Part shown: positions 27,721-37,825 of the stretch, piece by piece
How positions within the stretch are numbered: position 1 is the stretch's first letter
Layout of the letters: each line of letters begins with the position of its first letter
Assembly (NCBI GenBank): GCA_019054805.1
Contig: JAHQIY010000040.1
Span: 62,001 to 126,000, forward strand
Source of the DNA: Brachionus manjavacas
Lineage: Eukaryota; Rotifera; Eurotatoria; Ploima; Brachionidae
DNA length: 64,000 nucleotides
Reading direction: 5' to 3'
Program-made: the position numbers and the translations under genes
Notes under the pieces: generated by a model
What the model was told of the DNA's origin: nothing
The model's database searches: none
The model's input: the letters and a program-made list of their open reading frames with translations, nothing else

Positions 27721-28953
27721 ATGATGACCAAATTTATTCCGATTGTATTGGGTTGTAGCTTGGCGTTTTCCGCTGCTTCTACTGAGCTGGATCTCGTGAC
27801 GAAAGCGCAGCAGCTCTACGAAGCAGGCAATAAAAAACAAGCGCAGACTTTATTTACTCAGGCGGCTGAGCAGGGCAGTGCAGAAGCGCACTTTAGACTT
27901 GCTTACCAATACACTTTAACGGATGAACAGAGTGTCTACCATTTGCAGCAAGCCGCGGCGCATGGTCATCAAGAGGCACTAAAATACTATCTAGATAAGG
28001 TCTTTTTCCGCGCAGGCAGCATTAGAATGTCTGATCCTAAAGCCGCACTAGAGACTTACTATAAAGCCAAACAGAAAAATCCTAGTTTGTCTCTCTATGA
28101 CGAACAAGAAAAGGTGCAAGTACTGACTTACGCTGCCGAACTCCCTGAGCGAGACCCTGATATATTCTTTAAAACTTATCAGGTAGAGGATGAAGATGGA
28201 GATTGGCCCTTCTACGATGTATGGGAGTTAGCTGAACAAGCTTCAAAAGAGGGAAGTCAGTTTGGTAAACCCGATCCGGAGCTGGTGTTTTGGCTGATCA
28301 CGCGTGGTGGTGATGTGCCTGCAGAGCTGTCATTCGCGGTCACCGATTACTATAAGCATTGGAAAAATGATCAAGTGGTGCCTTTTAATCTTTGTCATTA
28401 CGTGACCAGTGGCGCGGGTGCTGGGTATTGCGCTGATAGGGATGCCGTAGAGCAGGAGAAACGTCGCCAAAGTGAGCTTTCCGCGTTAACTGAAAAACTG
28501 CCTGGGGAGAGCCTAGCTCTGTTGAATCTCGCCTATAAAGAAATGGAAGATTATGTCACGCTCAAAGCGCAGCAAGAAGAAATGCATGGTGGTACGGGGC
28601 GTACTGCTTGGATAATAGACTCGATTCAGGCGCAGAAGGATCTTTATCTTTCAACGCTAGATAAAGCCATTCAAGGCGATATAGAGGCAATTTCCACGCC
28701 ACTCAGTGAAACAGATAGCCAGTTAAATGCGACATACAAAAAGTTAATGAGTGCGCTTAAACAGCCATCTGAAGACTATGCGATGCCAAAACCACAAGCT
28801 GATGATGTAAGAGAATTGCAAAGGCAGTGGATTAAACATCGCGATGCGACTTGCCGCTTGATCGCGTCAGTCGAGCCACAGTTAAAAGAGCAATGCCTCA
28901 ACTGGATAACGGCTCAACGAGAGCAAGAGTTGCAAGGTATTATCACGCCATAA
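27721..28953 (+). CDS. exported Sel1-repeat protein with LprI/DUF1311-like C-terminus
   Basis: 410 residues with a signal peptide (MTKFIPIVLGCSLAFSAAS). Residues about 25-110 carry Sel1/TPR-like repeats (AQQLYEAGNKKQAQTLFTQA, AEQGSAEAHFRLAYQY). The C-terminal 120 residues (DSQLNATYKKLMSALKQ ... LQRQWIKHRDATCRLIA ... EQCLNWITAQREQEL) have the Cys-containing pattern of DUF1311/LprI lysozyme-inhibitor-like domains. Periplasmic; role unknown. SD GAAGGACCA before the ATG. Confidence 0.8.
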   Translation: MMTKFIPIVLGCSLAFSAASTELDLVTKAQQLYEAGNKKQAQTLFTQAAEQGSAEAHFRLAYQYTLTDEQSVYHLQQAAAHGHQEALKYYLDKVFFRAGSIRMSDPKAALETYYKAKQKNPSLSLYDEQEKVQVLTYAAELPERDPDIFFKTYQVEDEDGDWPFYDVWELAEQASKEGSQFGKPDPELVFWLITRGGDVPAELSFAVTDYYKHWKNDQVVPFNLCHYVTSGAGAGYCADRDAVEQEKRRQSELSALTEKLPGESLALLNLAYKEMEDYVTLKAQQEEMHGGTGRTAWIIDSIQAQKDLYLSTLDKAIQGDIEAISTPLSETDSQLNATYKKLMSALKQPSEDYAMPKPQADDVRELQRQWIKHRDATCRLIASVEPQLKEQCLNWITAQREQELQGIITP

Positions 28954-28972
28954 TGGCACGAACAAATATGAC

Positions 28973-29004
28973 AAGGGGACGTGAGGTCCCCTTATTGTTT
29001 TTTT
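28973..29004 (+). terminator. intrinsic terminator between convergent genes
   Basis: AAGGGGAC-GTGAG-GTCCCCTT then ATTGTTTTTTT, ending 8 bp from the stop of the convergent DUF2798 gene. Confidence 0.85.
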
Positions 29005-29011
29005 AAACGCT

Positions 29012-29248
29012 TTAAGCCTGCGAGACAGCGTTTGCGCCAGCTAACCAGTTAGACAACTTTCTAATTTGCGGTAAGACAGTCAAGTTAAGTGTTAGCGCTG
29101 CTGGCCATGCCAGAAGAAAACTATCTAGCCAAATTGCTGGCCACTCGTTACTAAAACCCAATTTATAGCCAGAAATTAATCCCGACATAATGATGGCCAT
29201 GGTCAAAGACGAAAGCAGGGCGGAAATCCAAAAATGTTTGCGGCTCAT
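29012..29248 (-). CDS. DUF2798 family membrane protein
   Basis: 78 residues from the ATG at 29248, chosen for its GAGGAG ribosome site. Two transmembrane helices (FWISALLSSLTMAIIMSGLI and AIWLDSFLLAWPAALTLNL) as in DUF2798 proteins. Divergent from the LysR gene; function unknown. Confidence 0.8.
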   Translation of the reverse strand: MSRKHFWISALLSSLTMAIIMSGLISGYKLGFSNEWPAIWLDSFLLAWPAALTLNLTVLPQIRKLSNWLAGANAVSQA

Positions 29249-29331
29249 AAATTCTCCTCTTCTTGTTGTTGTTCTGATGTAATTAAGGATATAACTATCC
29301 AATAGTGAAAAAAATAAGCAGGTATAGAAGT

Positions 29332-30237
29332 ATGAATTCCATATTTGGAAACATAGATGATCTTTATTTGTTTTGTAGTGTGGTGGAAGAAGGCTCTTTG
29401 CTGTCGGCTTCTAAAAAGCTTCAGCTTCCTGTTTCGACCATGTCACGCCGCTTATCTGCGCTTGAACAGCGCCTCAATACGCGATTATTGGAAAAGAAGG
29501 GCAGAGAGCTAGTTGCAACACAAAGTGGCTCAGAAGCCTTTGAGTTGCTTAGAAGTGGCATGGAATCGGTCGAGTCTGGCTTCGGACAAATGCTTTCTGA
29601 AACGCAGGAAGTGTCGGGCAAGATAAAGCTCGCCATTCCGCACAACTTTTATCGAGCCTTTGTGGGGGAGGTGGTCGAGCAGTTTTTGGTTGATTATCCC
29701 AAAGTATCGCTCGACTTGGTGCTTAGCCAAGAGCAAGCAGTACCGCAGACTGACCGAGATTTGCTGATCACCTTCGACTTGGCTGAGATGAATGACATGA
29801 TCGCCAGACCTTTATTTAAAGCTCGCCATGCCTTTTTTGCCAGTCCTGAATACTTAATCGAAGTAGGGGAGGTTAATGATCTTGCCTCTTTGAGTCAGCT
29901 TGACTGGGTCAGCGTTGATCATGCTCTAGACATTTCCGTGTATGAGCAAGAGCATCTGGTTGATGTGATGAGCGTGAAGCCTAAGCTGATCGTGAATGAT
30001 ATTTTGGCGGTATGTGGCGCGGTAGAGAAAGGTTTAGGCGTGGCGTCGTTGCCTTTCAGACATGTGCATAAAGGGATGAACTTAGTTAGGGTGCTGCCTC
30101 AGTATCAACGCAGTGTTAGACAAGCCTACTTGGTGTATAAGCAAAGGCGCTATCAACCTAAGGCGCTGAGTTTGTTGGTAGAGCGTTTAATGGCTGGCGT
30201 AGAGAAGATGCAAGAGCCAACGGATTTTACACTGTAA
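29332..30237 (+). CDS. LysR-family transcriptional regulator
   Basis: 301 residues from the ATG at 29332 (a GTG at 29305 is less likely). N-terminal winged HTH (FCSVVEEGSLLSASKKLQLP, TMSRRLSALEQRLNTRLLEK) and a periplasmic-binding-like effector domain (CrgA/PA2758 type). It lies between a divergent DUF2798 gene and a co-directional SDR gene 38 bp downstream, either of which may be its target. Its stop codon lies inside a parS2 site. Confidence 0.92.
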   Translation: MNSIFGNIDDLYLFCSVVEEGSLLSASKKLQLPVSTMSRRLSALEQRLNTRLLEKKGRELVATQSGSEAFELLRSGMESVESGFGQMLSETQEVSGKIKLAIPHNFYRAFVGEVVEQFLVDYPKVSLDLVLSQEQAVPQTDRDLLITFDLAEMNDMIARPLFKARHAFFASPEYLIEVGEVNDLASLSQLDWVSVDHALDISVYEQEHLVDVMSVKPKLIVNDILAVCGAVEKGLGVASLPFRHVHKGMNLVRVLPQYQRSVRQAYLVYKQRRYQPKALSLLVERLMAGVEKMQEPTDFTL

Positions 30238-30238
30238 A
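30226..30238. promoter_or_regulatory. parS2: parS2 centromere site 6, overlapping a stop codon
   Basis: Perfect TTTACACTGTAAA; it encodes the last codons (F-T-L-stop) of the LysR regulator. Confidence 0.88.
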
Positions 30239-30275
30239 GTCACCTCAATTGGAATTGAAGAGTAAAGGAAATCAA

Positions 30276-31007
30276 ATGGATAAAGTGGTTATTGTAACGG
30301 GAGCGGGTAGGGGAATTGGCGCTGAAACCGCTAAACTTCTTGCAAGCCAAGGCTATGCTGTCGCGGTCAATTATCTTAAAAACCACCAGCGTGCTGATGA
30401 AGTGGTTGAGCAGATTGTTTCTACAGGTGGAGAGGCATTCGCGATTCAGGCTGATGTTTCAGACCAAGCGCAAGTTGAAGCTATGTTTGCCCAAGTTACC
30501 CAGCGCTATGGCACGGTCACTCATTTGGTGAACAATGCAGGAATTCTGTTTACTCAATCAACCTTGAGCGAGATTGACCTAGAACGATTCAAGAAGGTAA
30601 TGGACGCTAATGTCATAAGCTGCTTTTTGTGCTGTAAGGCGTTTATCAATCAGCTTGATGGTAATGGCTCTATCGTAAACGTCTCTTCTGCCGCCTCAAG
30701 AACAGGAGCGCCATTTGAATATGTAGACTATGCAGCCTCTAAAGGCGCGATGGACTCGTTAACCAAAGGGCTGTCACTTGAGCTTGCGTCGCGAAATATC
30801 CGTGTTAATGGTGTCAGGCCAGGTTGTATTTACACTGAGATGCATGCCGATGGGGGGGAGCCAGGACGCGTAGATAGGCTTGGGCCACAACTTCCGTTGG
30901 GACGCGGAGGAACGGCATTAGAAGTGGCGAACTCAATTGCTTGGCTACTGTCTGATGAAGCGTCGTTCGTCACCGGCTCTTTTATTGATATAGCGGGTGG
31001 TCGATGA
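30276..31007 (+). CDS. short-chain dehydrogenase/reductase (FabG-like)
   Basis: 243 residues from the ATG at 30276 (SD AAAGGAAATCAA). Rossmann motif VTGAGRGIGAETA, NNAG at the usual place, catalytic Ser in VNVSSAASRTG and YxxxK in YVDYAASKGAMD, C-terminal FVTGSFIDIAGGR. NAD(P)H-dependent oxidoreductase of unknown substrate, probably in the same unit as the LysR gene upstream. Confidence 0.92.
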   Translation: MDKVVIVTGAGRGIGAETAKLLASQGYAVAVNYLKNHQRADEVVEQIVSTGGEAFAIQADVSDQAQVEAMFAQVTQRYGTVTHLVNNAGILFTQSTLSEIDLERFKKVMDANVISCFLCCKAFINQLDGNGSIVNVSSAASRTGAPFEYVDYAASKGAMDSLTKGLSLELASRNIRVNGVRPGCIYTEMHADGGEPGRVDRLGPQLPLGRGGTALEVANSIAWLLSDEASFVTGSFIDIAGGR

Positions 31008-31054
31008 TTGCTTTTTAACAAGGGCATTCGCTAAGCCGATGCCCTTACATTGAG

Positions 31055-31711
31055 TTAAACCACCAGTGGTAAATGGCCTGTCTTCACTAGGATCACGGTT
31101 TCTTGTTCGACGTAAGGAAAGTGCTCACTCATATGCGGGCTGCGTATCCAGCAACCCTTTGGATACTGCCCGTGTTCATCGGAGAACTTGCCACTGAGAA
31201 CAAGGATCTCTTCGCCACCAAAATGCTTATGTGGTTGAAACCTTTCTCCGGCTGGCCATTTAACTAAGGCAACATGCTCATGCTCAAAGTCATGTAGGGG
31301 CATCACTTCAAGGCCACCAATCCCCGCAAGCCATTGCTGTCTGTTTGTATTGACTCGAACTGTCGCACTATCGCGTGCATCAAATTGATTTAGTTTGACT
31401 AAGATAACGCAGCCTTTGTCGCTAAATGGAGCGTGGCTACTTCCCGGAGGGTTACGTAAATATGTCCCTGCTGGGTAATCGCCATTTTCATCGGAGAACA
31501 CCCCCTCTAATACAAAGATCTCTTCACCCATTGGGTGAGGGTGGGTTTTAAACTGAGAGCCTGCTTCATAGCGTACGATACTTGTCGTATGACCTGATTC
31601 TGCTTCCTCACGTTCGAGTGGTTTACGCCAAACACCTTGGGCAGGGCTGGCGATCCAAGGCATAGACTGAGTATCAATCACGACTCGCTCAGCCAAATTC
31701 ATATTGAGCAT
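31055..31711 (-). CDS. double-cupin ChrR-like protein
   Basis: 218 residues with two cupin barrels: first around FKTHPHPMGEEIFVLEGVFSDE, second around FQPHKHFGGEEILVLSGKFSDE. Each keeps the H-x-H...E metal ligands. The GEE(I/E)(F/L)VL-G-FSDE pattern is that of the ChrR cupin domain of anti-sigma factors, but the zinc-binding anti-sigma domain is absent. It may be a metal-dependent dioxygenase or sensor. SD GGAGAAAAGT supports the start. Divergent from an HxlR regulator. Confidence 0.85.
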   Translation of the reverse strand: MLNMNLAERVVIDTQSMPWIASPAQGVWRKPLEREEAESGHTTSIVRYEAGSQFKTHPHPMGEEIFVLEGVFSDENGDYPAGTYLRNPPGSSHAPFSDKGCVILVKLNQFDARDSATVRVNTNRQQWLAGIGGLEVMPLHDFEHEHVALVKWPAGERFQPHKHFGGEEILVLSGKFSDEHGQYPKGCWIRSPHMSEHFPYVEQETVILVKTGHLPLVV

Positions 31712-31823
31712 ACTTTTCTCCTTCCCGTTACTTGTTCAATTTAAGGCAGTGTTATCGGCATCAGGTAATGGGATTCTTTAGATAAGAATATTCCAGTTTC
31801 TTATCGTTTTGGTTATTTTGTTG

Positions 31824-31888
31824 GTACTTATACTATCCATATACCAAGGCGTTAGATAGTAAGTACTAACTGGTGGGGTAGGTACTTA
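31824..31888. promoter_or_regulatory. candidate HxlR operators
   Basis: GTACTTA motifs: GTACTTATACTATC at 31824-31837, its inverted relative GATAGTAAGTAC at 31855-31866, and a third GTACTTA at 31882-31888, all in the 190-bp gap between the divergent cupin and HxlR genes. HxlR/DUF24 regulators commonly bind GTAC-centred repeats. Confidence 0.6.
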
Positions 31889-31901
31889 TTGGTACATCTT
31901 T

Positions 31902-32249
31902 ATGAATAACAAAGAAAAAAAATTTCCGAGGAAAGTCGCTCCTCAAAGCAGTGCACGGATGGTCGAAACCATCTATGGCTGTAAATGGTCACTGACTGTT
32001 TATCAATTGCTTGCTGCAGGCATCAATCGTCCTGGAGAGATGGTACGTAGTGTTGAAGGGCTATCGACTAAGGTGCTAAACCAATGTCTAAAGCGTAATG
32101 TAGAGTTCGGTATTCTAGATAAAGTGGTTTACAACGAGTTGCCACCAAGGGTGGAATATCAGGTGGCGGAATTTGGGGAGAAGTTTCTCGCCGTCCTTGA
32201 GCAACTTGAAGCTCTTCAGCAAGAGATTGACCGTGATTTAGAGCGCTAA
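31902..32249 (+). CDS. HxlR-family transcriptional regulator
   Basis: 115 residues, winged-helix HxlR domain: MVETIYGCKWSLTVYQLLAAG, RPGEMVRSVEGLSTKVLNQCL, YNELPPRVEYQVAEFGE. There is no N-terminal Cys-Pro-type redox cysteine, but a Cys occurs at position 28 (YGCKWS). Probably controls itself and the divergent cupin gene. Confidence 0.9.
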   Translation: MNNKEKKFPRKVAPQSSARMVETIYGCKWSLTVYQLLAAGINRPGEMVRSVEGLSTKVLNQCLKRNVEFGILDKVVYNELPPRVEYQVAEFGEKFLAVLEQLEALQQEIDRDLER

Positions 32250-32284
32250 TAGACATGGAATACTAGCGCTCTTTGTAAAGCAGT

Positions 32285-33538
32285 TTAGCCAGTGATTAAG
32301 GCGAGATTCTTTAAGCTTTTGTAGGCCGCAGTCGCAGTTTGTGCCTCAATCGGCTTACATACCGAGAGCAGATCATCAATAAAGTGCCCCAAAGCGCGAG
32401 CTTCAACCTTTCTAATACCGCGTTGTTGGCTTTCGGTTAAGTAGTCGTAGACAGATGCGGCACCAAAATCGCCAAATATCATCTCACCTTGTTCATTGAT
32501 CAACACATTGTGCGCGTAGAGGTCACCATGACATACTTTGTTGTCATGCAGGTGATTAAACACATCCATCATCTGGTCGACAATCTTTTCAATCTGACTG
32601 ATCGAAAGAGTGAAGTCTTGTTTAAAAACATCTCGTGTACAGGTTTGCAATGTTGGTGGTAGACCAAGATTAAAGTAGCTATCTGGGATCAATTCCATCA
32701 CTAGGGCAAGGTGATTGTCCTCGCTTACTTGGGCGATAGATTTCACAAGGTTGTTGTGGTGACCTGTTTGTAGGCAAGCTTGCAGCTCATCGCAAGGATA
32801 GCCATCACTGGTTACGTCTCCCTTAAACACTTTTACCGCAACATGGTCTGGGAAGTCGAAATTGGCGTCGAGCCAATCCGCGTGAGAGATCACCCCAGAA
32901 GCCCCTTGCCCTAAAACCTGATTAAGCTTGTAAGCGCTTGAAGCAACTTGTGGAACACTTTCTTCAAGACTGGTTCTTTCACAGAAAGGGTTACCTGCAA
33001 AAGCCATCCACGCCAATTTGGGAAGCTCAAGTAGTACGCTAGGGAAGCACTCAAGTTGATTTGCGGATAGGCGTACTAACTCTAAGTTGAGCAACTGGCT
33101 AAAGCTGTTGGGTAGTGATGTCAGTTTGTTACCTGCCAAGGCTAATTTTTGCAGGCGCGGGCGATAACCCAAAGATTCTGGCAATTTAGCGATCTGATTA
33201 TCAGTCAGAATTAACCAACGAAGTTGCTCTGGCAATGACTCTTCGGCGACACGAACAATTTGGTTACTTTTAAAGCCAACCATCTCAAGCTTTTCGCAGC
33301 GTCCGAGAACAAGCGGAAGGCGTGTGAAACGGTTATTGGAAGCAAACACTATTTTAAGTTGCTTTAATTCAGTGAGCCATTCTGGCAGTTCACTTAAAAG
33401 GTTGTTTGAAACATCGAGAATTTCCAACGTATCAGCTAAGGCTAAGATCTCTTGTGGTAACTCGGTTAATTGTTCAGAAAGTTGAAGACGCTGAATGCCT
33501 GCAAGCTCTCCGCTTTTAAGTTGTTCTACTGTGTGCAA
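32285..33538 (-). CDS. leucine-rich-repeat protein kinase
   Basis: 417 residues. Residues about 15-195 are seven or so leucine-rich repeats with the L-x-x-LP pattern (LEILDVSNNLLSELPEWLTE, LRWLILTDNQIAKLPESLG). Residues about 205-400 are a eukaryotic-like kinase domain: glycine loop LGQGASGVISHA, Lys in VAVKVFKG, catalytic loop VCHGDLYAHNVLI (HGD in place of HRD) and DFG in IFGDFGAAS. The kinase is short for its class, with little after DFG. Cytoplasmic. Monocistronic; partners unknown. Confidence 0.88.
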   Translation of the reverse strand: MHTVEQLKSGELAGIQRLQLSEQLTELPQEILALADTLEILDVSNNLLSELPEWLTELKQLKIVFASNNRFTRLPLVLGRCEKLEMVGFKSNQIVRVAEESLPEQLRWLILTDNQIAKLPESLGYRPRLQKLALAGNKLTSLPNSFSQLLNLELVRLSANQLECFPSVLLELPKLAWMAFAGNPFCERTSLEESVPQVASSAYKLNQVLGQGASGVISHADWLDANFDFPDHVAVKVFKGDVTSDGYPCDELQACLQTGHHNNLVKSIAQVSEDNHLALVMELIPDSYFNLGLPPTLQTCTRDVFKQDFTLSISQIEKIVDQMMDVFNHLHDNKVCHGDLYAHNVLINEQGEMIFGDFGAASVYDYLTESQQRGIRKVEARALGHFIDDLLSVCKPIEAQTATAAYKSLKNLALITG

Positions 33539-33644
33539 ACTGACTGCCTATAGTTGCTCGTGAATGGGAAAAGAGCGCGTATTCTACGCAGGTTAGCTGT
33601 AAAAGGCGAGGTGAGTGTTAGGTGGGGATTAGGTTCGATAATCG

Positions 33645-33673
33645 AAAAAGCCGAGTGGACAAACACTCGGCTT
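33645..33673 (-). terminator. terminator of the ulaR-ulaG side
   Basis: On the minus strand AAGCCGAGTG-TTTGTC-CACTCGGCTT followed by TTTCG; ends transcription 18 bp after ulaG. Confidence 0.85.
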
Positions 33674-33690
33674 GGAAGATATGGGGACGG

Positions 33691-34788
<1,098 letters not shown>

Positions 34789-34873
34789 TTATTTAGGATG
34801 TAGGGAGCCAAGCGTCTTAATATGAGATTAAGACACTGAGCAATTTATGGTGTTATTTATCTATTGGGTGGTG

Positions 34874-35638
34874 TTAAACCAGAATGACTTGTGTTCCTTG
34901 AGCTTCAATCGCTTTGACAACGTCAGGGTTGGCATCTTTGCCGGTTATAACGATATCAATCTTGCTCGCGGGGCAGAAAACCATCCCTGTTCTTTGACCC
35001 ACTTTTGAACTATCCACTACCACGACTAACTTATCGATTTGCTCAAGCATTTGCTGCTCTGCTACAGCGGTAAGCATGTCTGCTTTATAAAGCCCTGCTT
35101 CCGTTAAGCCTTTGCCTGAGGTAAACATCCAGTTACCCGCGTACCCACCCAACGAATCAGGAGCAGGGTTAAGAAAGATGTTTTGCGCTTTATTGTATTG
35201 GCCACCAATAATGATCACATCGTCATGATCCTCATTGATTAGATAGCTCGCCAATGGAAAGTAGTTGGTGACAATCTGTACATCTTGGCCACACAGTTTT
35301 TGGCCCAGTAAAAATGCGGTTGAACCACAGTTGATGACCACGCTATCTCCCGAGTCGCACAACTCAGCGGCACGTAAGGCTATAAGAGACTTCTCTTCAT
35401 AGTGCTCAGTACTGTTGATGTTTAGTGGTGACCACTTTTTCTTTTGGCTCTCAATACGCTCAGCACCGTTACGAACTTTACGTAATTTGCCCAACTCATC
35501 GAGCTTTGAAATGTCGCGACGAGCTGTCGCAGGAGAAACATTAAAGCTGTTGATGATATGCGAGACGTTGATCGTCCGATTTTCTTCTAATAACGACAAG
35601 ATACCGTCGTGTCTTTGTACTTCGTTCATTCTTATCAC
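34874..35638 (-). CDS. ulaR: UlaR, DeoR-family repressor of ascorbate genes
   Basis: 254 residues. N-terminal DeoR HTH (INSFNVSPATARRDISKLDELGKLRKVRNGA) and a C-terminal sugar-phosphate sensing domain (VVINCGSTAFLLGQKL, VVVDSSKVGQRTGMVF). In E. coli UlaR is released by L-ascorbate 6-phosphate. Its own start faces a 355-bp region full of TGATT repeats, the likely operators. Confidence 0.93.
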   Translation of the reverse strand: MIRMNEVQRHDGILSLLEENRTINVSHIINSFNVSPATARRDISKLDELGKLRKVRNGAERIESQKKKWSPLNINSTEHYEEKSLIALRAAELCDSGDSVVINCGSTAFLLGQKLCGQDVQIVTNYFPLASYLINEDHDDVIIIGGQYNKAQNIFLNPAPDSLGGYAGNWMFTSGKGLTEAGLYKADMLTAVAEQQMLEQIDKLVVVVDSSKVGQRTGMVFCPASKIDIVITGKDANPDVVKAIEAQGTQVILV

Positions 35639-35652
35639 CTTTTCAAGTGTTG

Positions 35653-35709
35653 TGATTACTTGGTGATTGCTTGTGATTTGTTTTGATTCTAATAATCATC
35701 AGTTTGATT
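35653..35709 (+). promoter_or_regulatory. phased TGATT repeats beside ulaR (candidate UlaR operator)
   Basis: GATT cores at 35654, 35665, 35675 and 35685 (10-11 bp apart, one helical turn), then 35706 (two turns). This is an operator-like array just upstream of the ulaR start codon. Confidence 0.6.
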
Positions 35710-35842
35710 GTCAAATAACCATGAAACAAAAATATGTTATAAATCACAAATAATTGTAAGTTGCTGATTTTTATGTATTTAGTGATTTTTGGTGTGATCG
35801 GTGACCCAAAAACAGCCATTGAACGAGGGCAAAATTGATAAA

Positions 35843-35886
35843 AATCAAAATAATCACAAATGAGCATTGAATGATTACTTTTGATT
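35843..35886. promoter_or_regulatory. inverted repeat upstream of ulaA (candidate UlaR operator)
   Basis: AATCAAAATAATCA (35843-35856) and TGATTACTTTTGATT (35872-35886) are inverted copies differing by one inserted base. They use the same TGATT units as the ulaR-side array and lie 108 bp before the ulaA start codon. Confidence 0.6.
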
Positions 35887-35993
35887 GTTAAAGTTTAATT
35901 CGTGAGCAAAAGAGAGCGTATTTCATACATTAAGTTGAAAACGTTCTGTCCTACGAACCAAATAAAATTACAAATACTATTAGGGGTAAAGAT

Positions 35994-37754
35994 ATGGAGT
36001 TCTTATACGACATCTTCTATATATTTTACAGCCAAGTAATGACCAAAGCCCCCTTGCTGCTTGGTCTCGTTACTTTTATTGGCTATTGGCTGCTGAGACG
36101 CGATCCTACGACGATAATCAAAGGCTCAATTAAAACGATTGTTGGCTTTATGCTAGTCCAAGTTGGTGCGGGCACATTGGTTAAGGGGTTTAAACCCGTC
36201 ATTGAAAAGTTGTCGGAATATCATGGATTGACTGGATCCGTTATTGACCCATATACAACCATGATGGCGACGATGGAAAACATGGGAGACATGTATTCCT
36301 GGGTTGGCTATGCAGTACTGCTAGCGTTAGGCATTAACATTCTCCTCGTCCTTTTCCGCCGCTTCACTGGCATTCGCACTATTATGCTGACTGGGCATAT
36401 CATGTTCCAACAGGCAGGTTTGGTTGCTGTTTTCTACTTCATCCTTGGCGCTTCAATGTGGGAGACCATCCTATATTCAGCAGTGTTAATGGCGCTGTAT
36501 TGGGGTATCTCTTCCAATATCATGTTCAAGCCTACTGAGGAAGTAACGGGTGGTGCTGGTTTCTCTATTGGTCACCAACAGCAGGTTGCTTCTTGGATCG
36601 CGACTAAGATTGCACCAAAACTTGGCGAAAAGAACGATAGTGTAGACCATATCGAACTGCCTAAATGGCTGCATATCTTCCATGATAGTATCGCTGCAAC
36701 AGCGATCGTTATGACGGTTTTCTTTGGCATTATCTTGCTGTCGTTTGGCCTAGATAACCTACAAACAATGGCGGGTAAAACGCACTGGACAATCTACATC
36801 CTAGAAACAGGCTTGAAGTTTGCCGTAGCGATTCAAGTTATCGTTGCTGGTGTTCGTATGTTCGTTGCTGAACTGTCAGAAGCATTTAAGGGTATTTCTG
36901 AACGCGTGATTCCAAATGCAGTATTGGCTATCGACTGTGCTGCGATCTACGCGTTTTCTCCTAACGCTATGGTATTTGGCTTCATGTGGGGTGCTATTGG
37001 CCAATTCCTTGCTGTTGGCGCGCTGCTGCTTGCTGACTCTCCAATCATGATCATTCCAGGTTTCATTCCAATGTTCTTCTCGAACGCAACAATTGGTGTC
37101 TTCGCTAACCACTTTGGTGGTTGGAAAGCGGTTATGAAGATCTGTTTCGTGATGGGCATTATCGAAGTGGTTGGCTCTGCTTGGGCTATTCAGCTGATTA
37201 GTAATCATGGTGTGGAGTTCAGTGGTTGGATGGGTATGGCTGACTGGGCTCTAGTGTTCCCACCTATCTTTGCCGGCATCTCAATGTCAAAAGCCTTCTT
37301 CTGGGTATTAGTCGCACTTTCACTGGTATACATGTTCTTTGCGTCCAAACAGCTTCGAGCAGAAGAAGATGCGCAAGGCGTTGTTTCTGTTACAGAAGAA
37401 CCTGAAGTGCTTGAAGCGGTAGAGAAAGCGATCAAAGCGAGCGACGGTGTTCGCCCAGTAAGCATCTTAGCTGTATGTGGTAATGGGCAAGGCTCTTCAA
37501 TGATGATGAAGATGAAGATTGGTAAATACCTAGAGAAAAAAGGTATCCCTCATGTCATGGACTCATGTGCGGTATCTGACTACAAGTCTAAGCTTGCGTC
37601 GACTGACATCATCGTCTCATCGAAACACTTATCTGCTGAAATGGAGCCAGGCGAAGGCAAGTTTGTCTTGGGTGTACAGAACATGCTCAATCCGAACTCT
37701 TTTGGTGATGAGTTATTAGAAATCATCGATAAGAACTTCGCTGGAGCAAAGTAA
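35994..37754 (+). CDS. ulaA: PTS ascorbate transporter, IIC-IIB fusion
   Basis: 586 residues. Residues 1-460 form the polytopic IIC (UlaA) transporter ([36 protein letters not shown], several further helices to about 455). Residues 490-586 are a IIB (UlaB) domain whose phosphorylated cysteine is C495 in [13 protein letters not shown]. coli has ulaA and ulaB as separate genes; here they are fused. SD AGGGGTAAAG before the ATG. It imports and phosphorylates L-ascorbate. Confidence 0.95.
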   Translation: MEFLYDIFYIFYSQVMTKAPLLLGLVTFIGYWLLRRDPTTIIKGSIKTIVGFMLVQVGAGTLVKGFKPVIEKLSEYHGLTGSVIDPYTTMMATMENMGDMYSWVGYAVLLALGINILLVLFRRFTGIRTIMLTGHIMFQQAGLVAVFYFILGASMWETILYSAVLMALYWGISSNIMFKPTEEVTGGAGFSIGHQQQVASWIATKIAPKLGEKNDSVDHIELPKWLHIFHDSIAATAIVMTVFFGIILLSFGLDNLQTMAGKTHWTIYILETGLKFAVAIQVIVAGVRMFVAELSEAFKGISERVIPNAVLAIDCAAIYAFSPNAMVFGFMWGAIGQFLAVGALLLADSPIMIIPGFIPMFFSNATIGVFANHFGGWKAVMKICFVMGIIEVVGSAWAIQLISNHGVEFSGWMGMADWALVFPPIFAGISMSKAFFWVLVALSLVYMFFASKQLRAEEDAQGVVSVTEEPEVLEAVEKAIKASDGVRPVSILAVCGNGQGSSMMMKMKIGKYLEKKGIPHVMDSCAVSDYKSKLASTDIIVSSKHLSAEMEPGEGKFVLGVQNMLNPNSFGDELLEIIDKNFAGAK

Positions 37755-37785
37755 CCTCTATACAAAACAACCAATAACAATAACT

Positions 37786-37809
37786 AAGTGCCAGTTATTG
37801 CTGGCACTT
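37786..37809 (+). other. intercistronic stem-loop between ulaA and ulaC
   Basis: AAGTGCCAG-TTATTG-CTGGCACTT, perfect 9-bp stem without a T tract, in the 71-bp gap. More likely an mRNA processing or stabilising hairpin than a terminator, since the operon continues. Confidence 0.6.
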
Positions 37810-37825
37810 CACTGGAGATAGAACA

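Larger units (their letters stand above)
35639..35993. other. 355-bp ulaR-ulaA divergent regulatory region
   Basis: AT-rich, no gene. It contains phased GATT repeats near ulaR and an inverted repeat near ulaA (separate entries). No convincing CRP site could be read. Confidence 0.7.

Noticed and set aside
30829..30841. TTTACACTGAGAT, a parS2-like sequence inside the SDR gene
   Set aside because: The right arm is broken (GAGA instead of GTAAA); all eight accepted sites are perfect.
31018..31048. AAGGGCAT...ATGCCCTT as terminator of the SDR gene
   Set aside because: Stem present but a 13-base loop and no T tract; too weak to annotate as a terminator.
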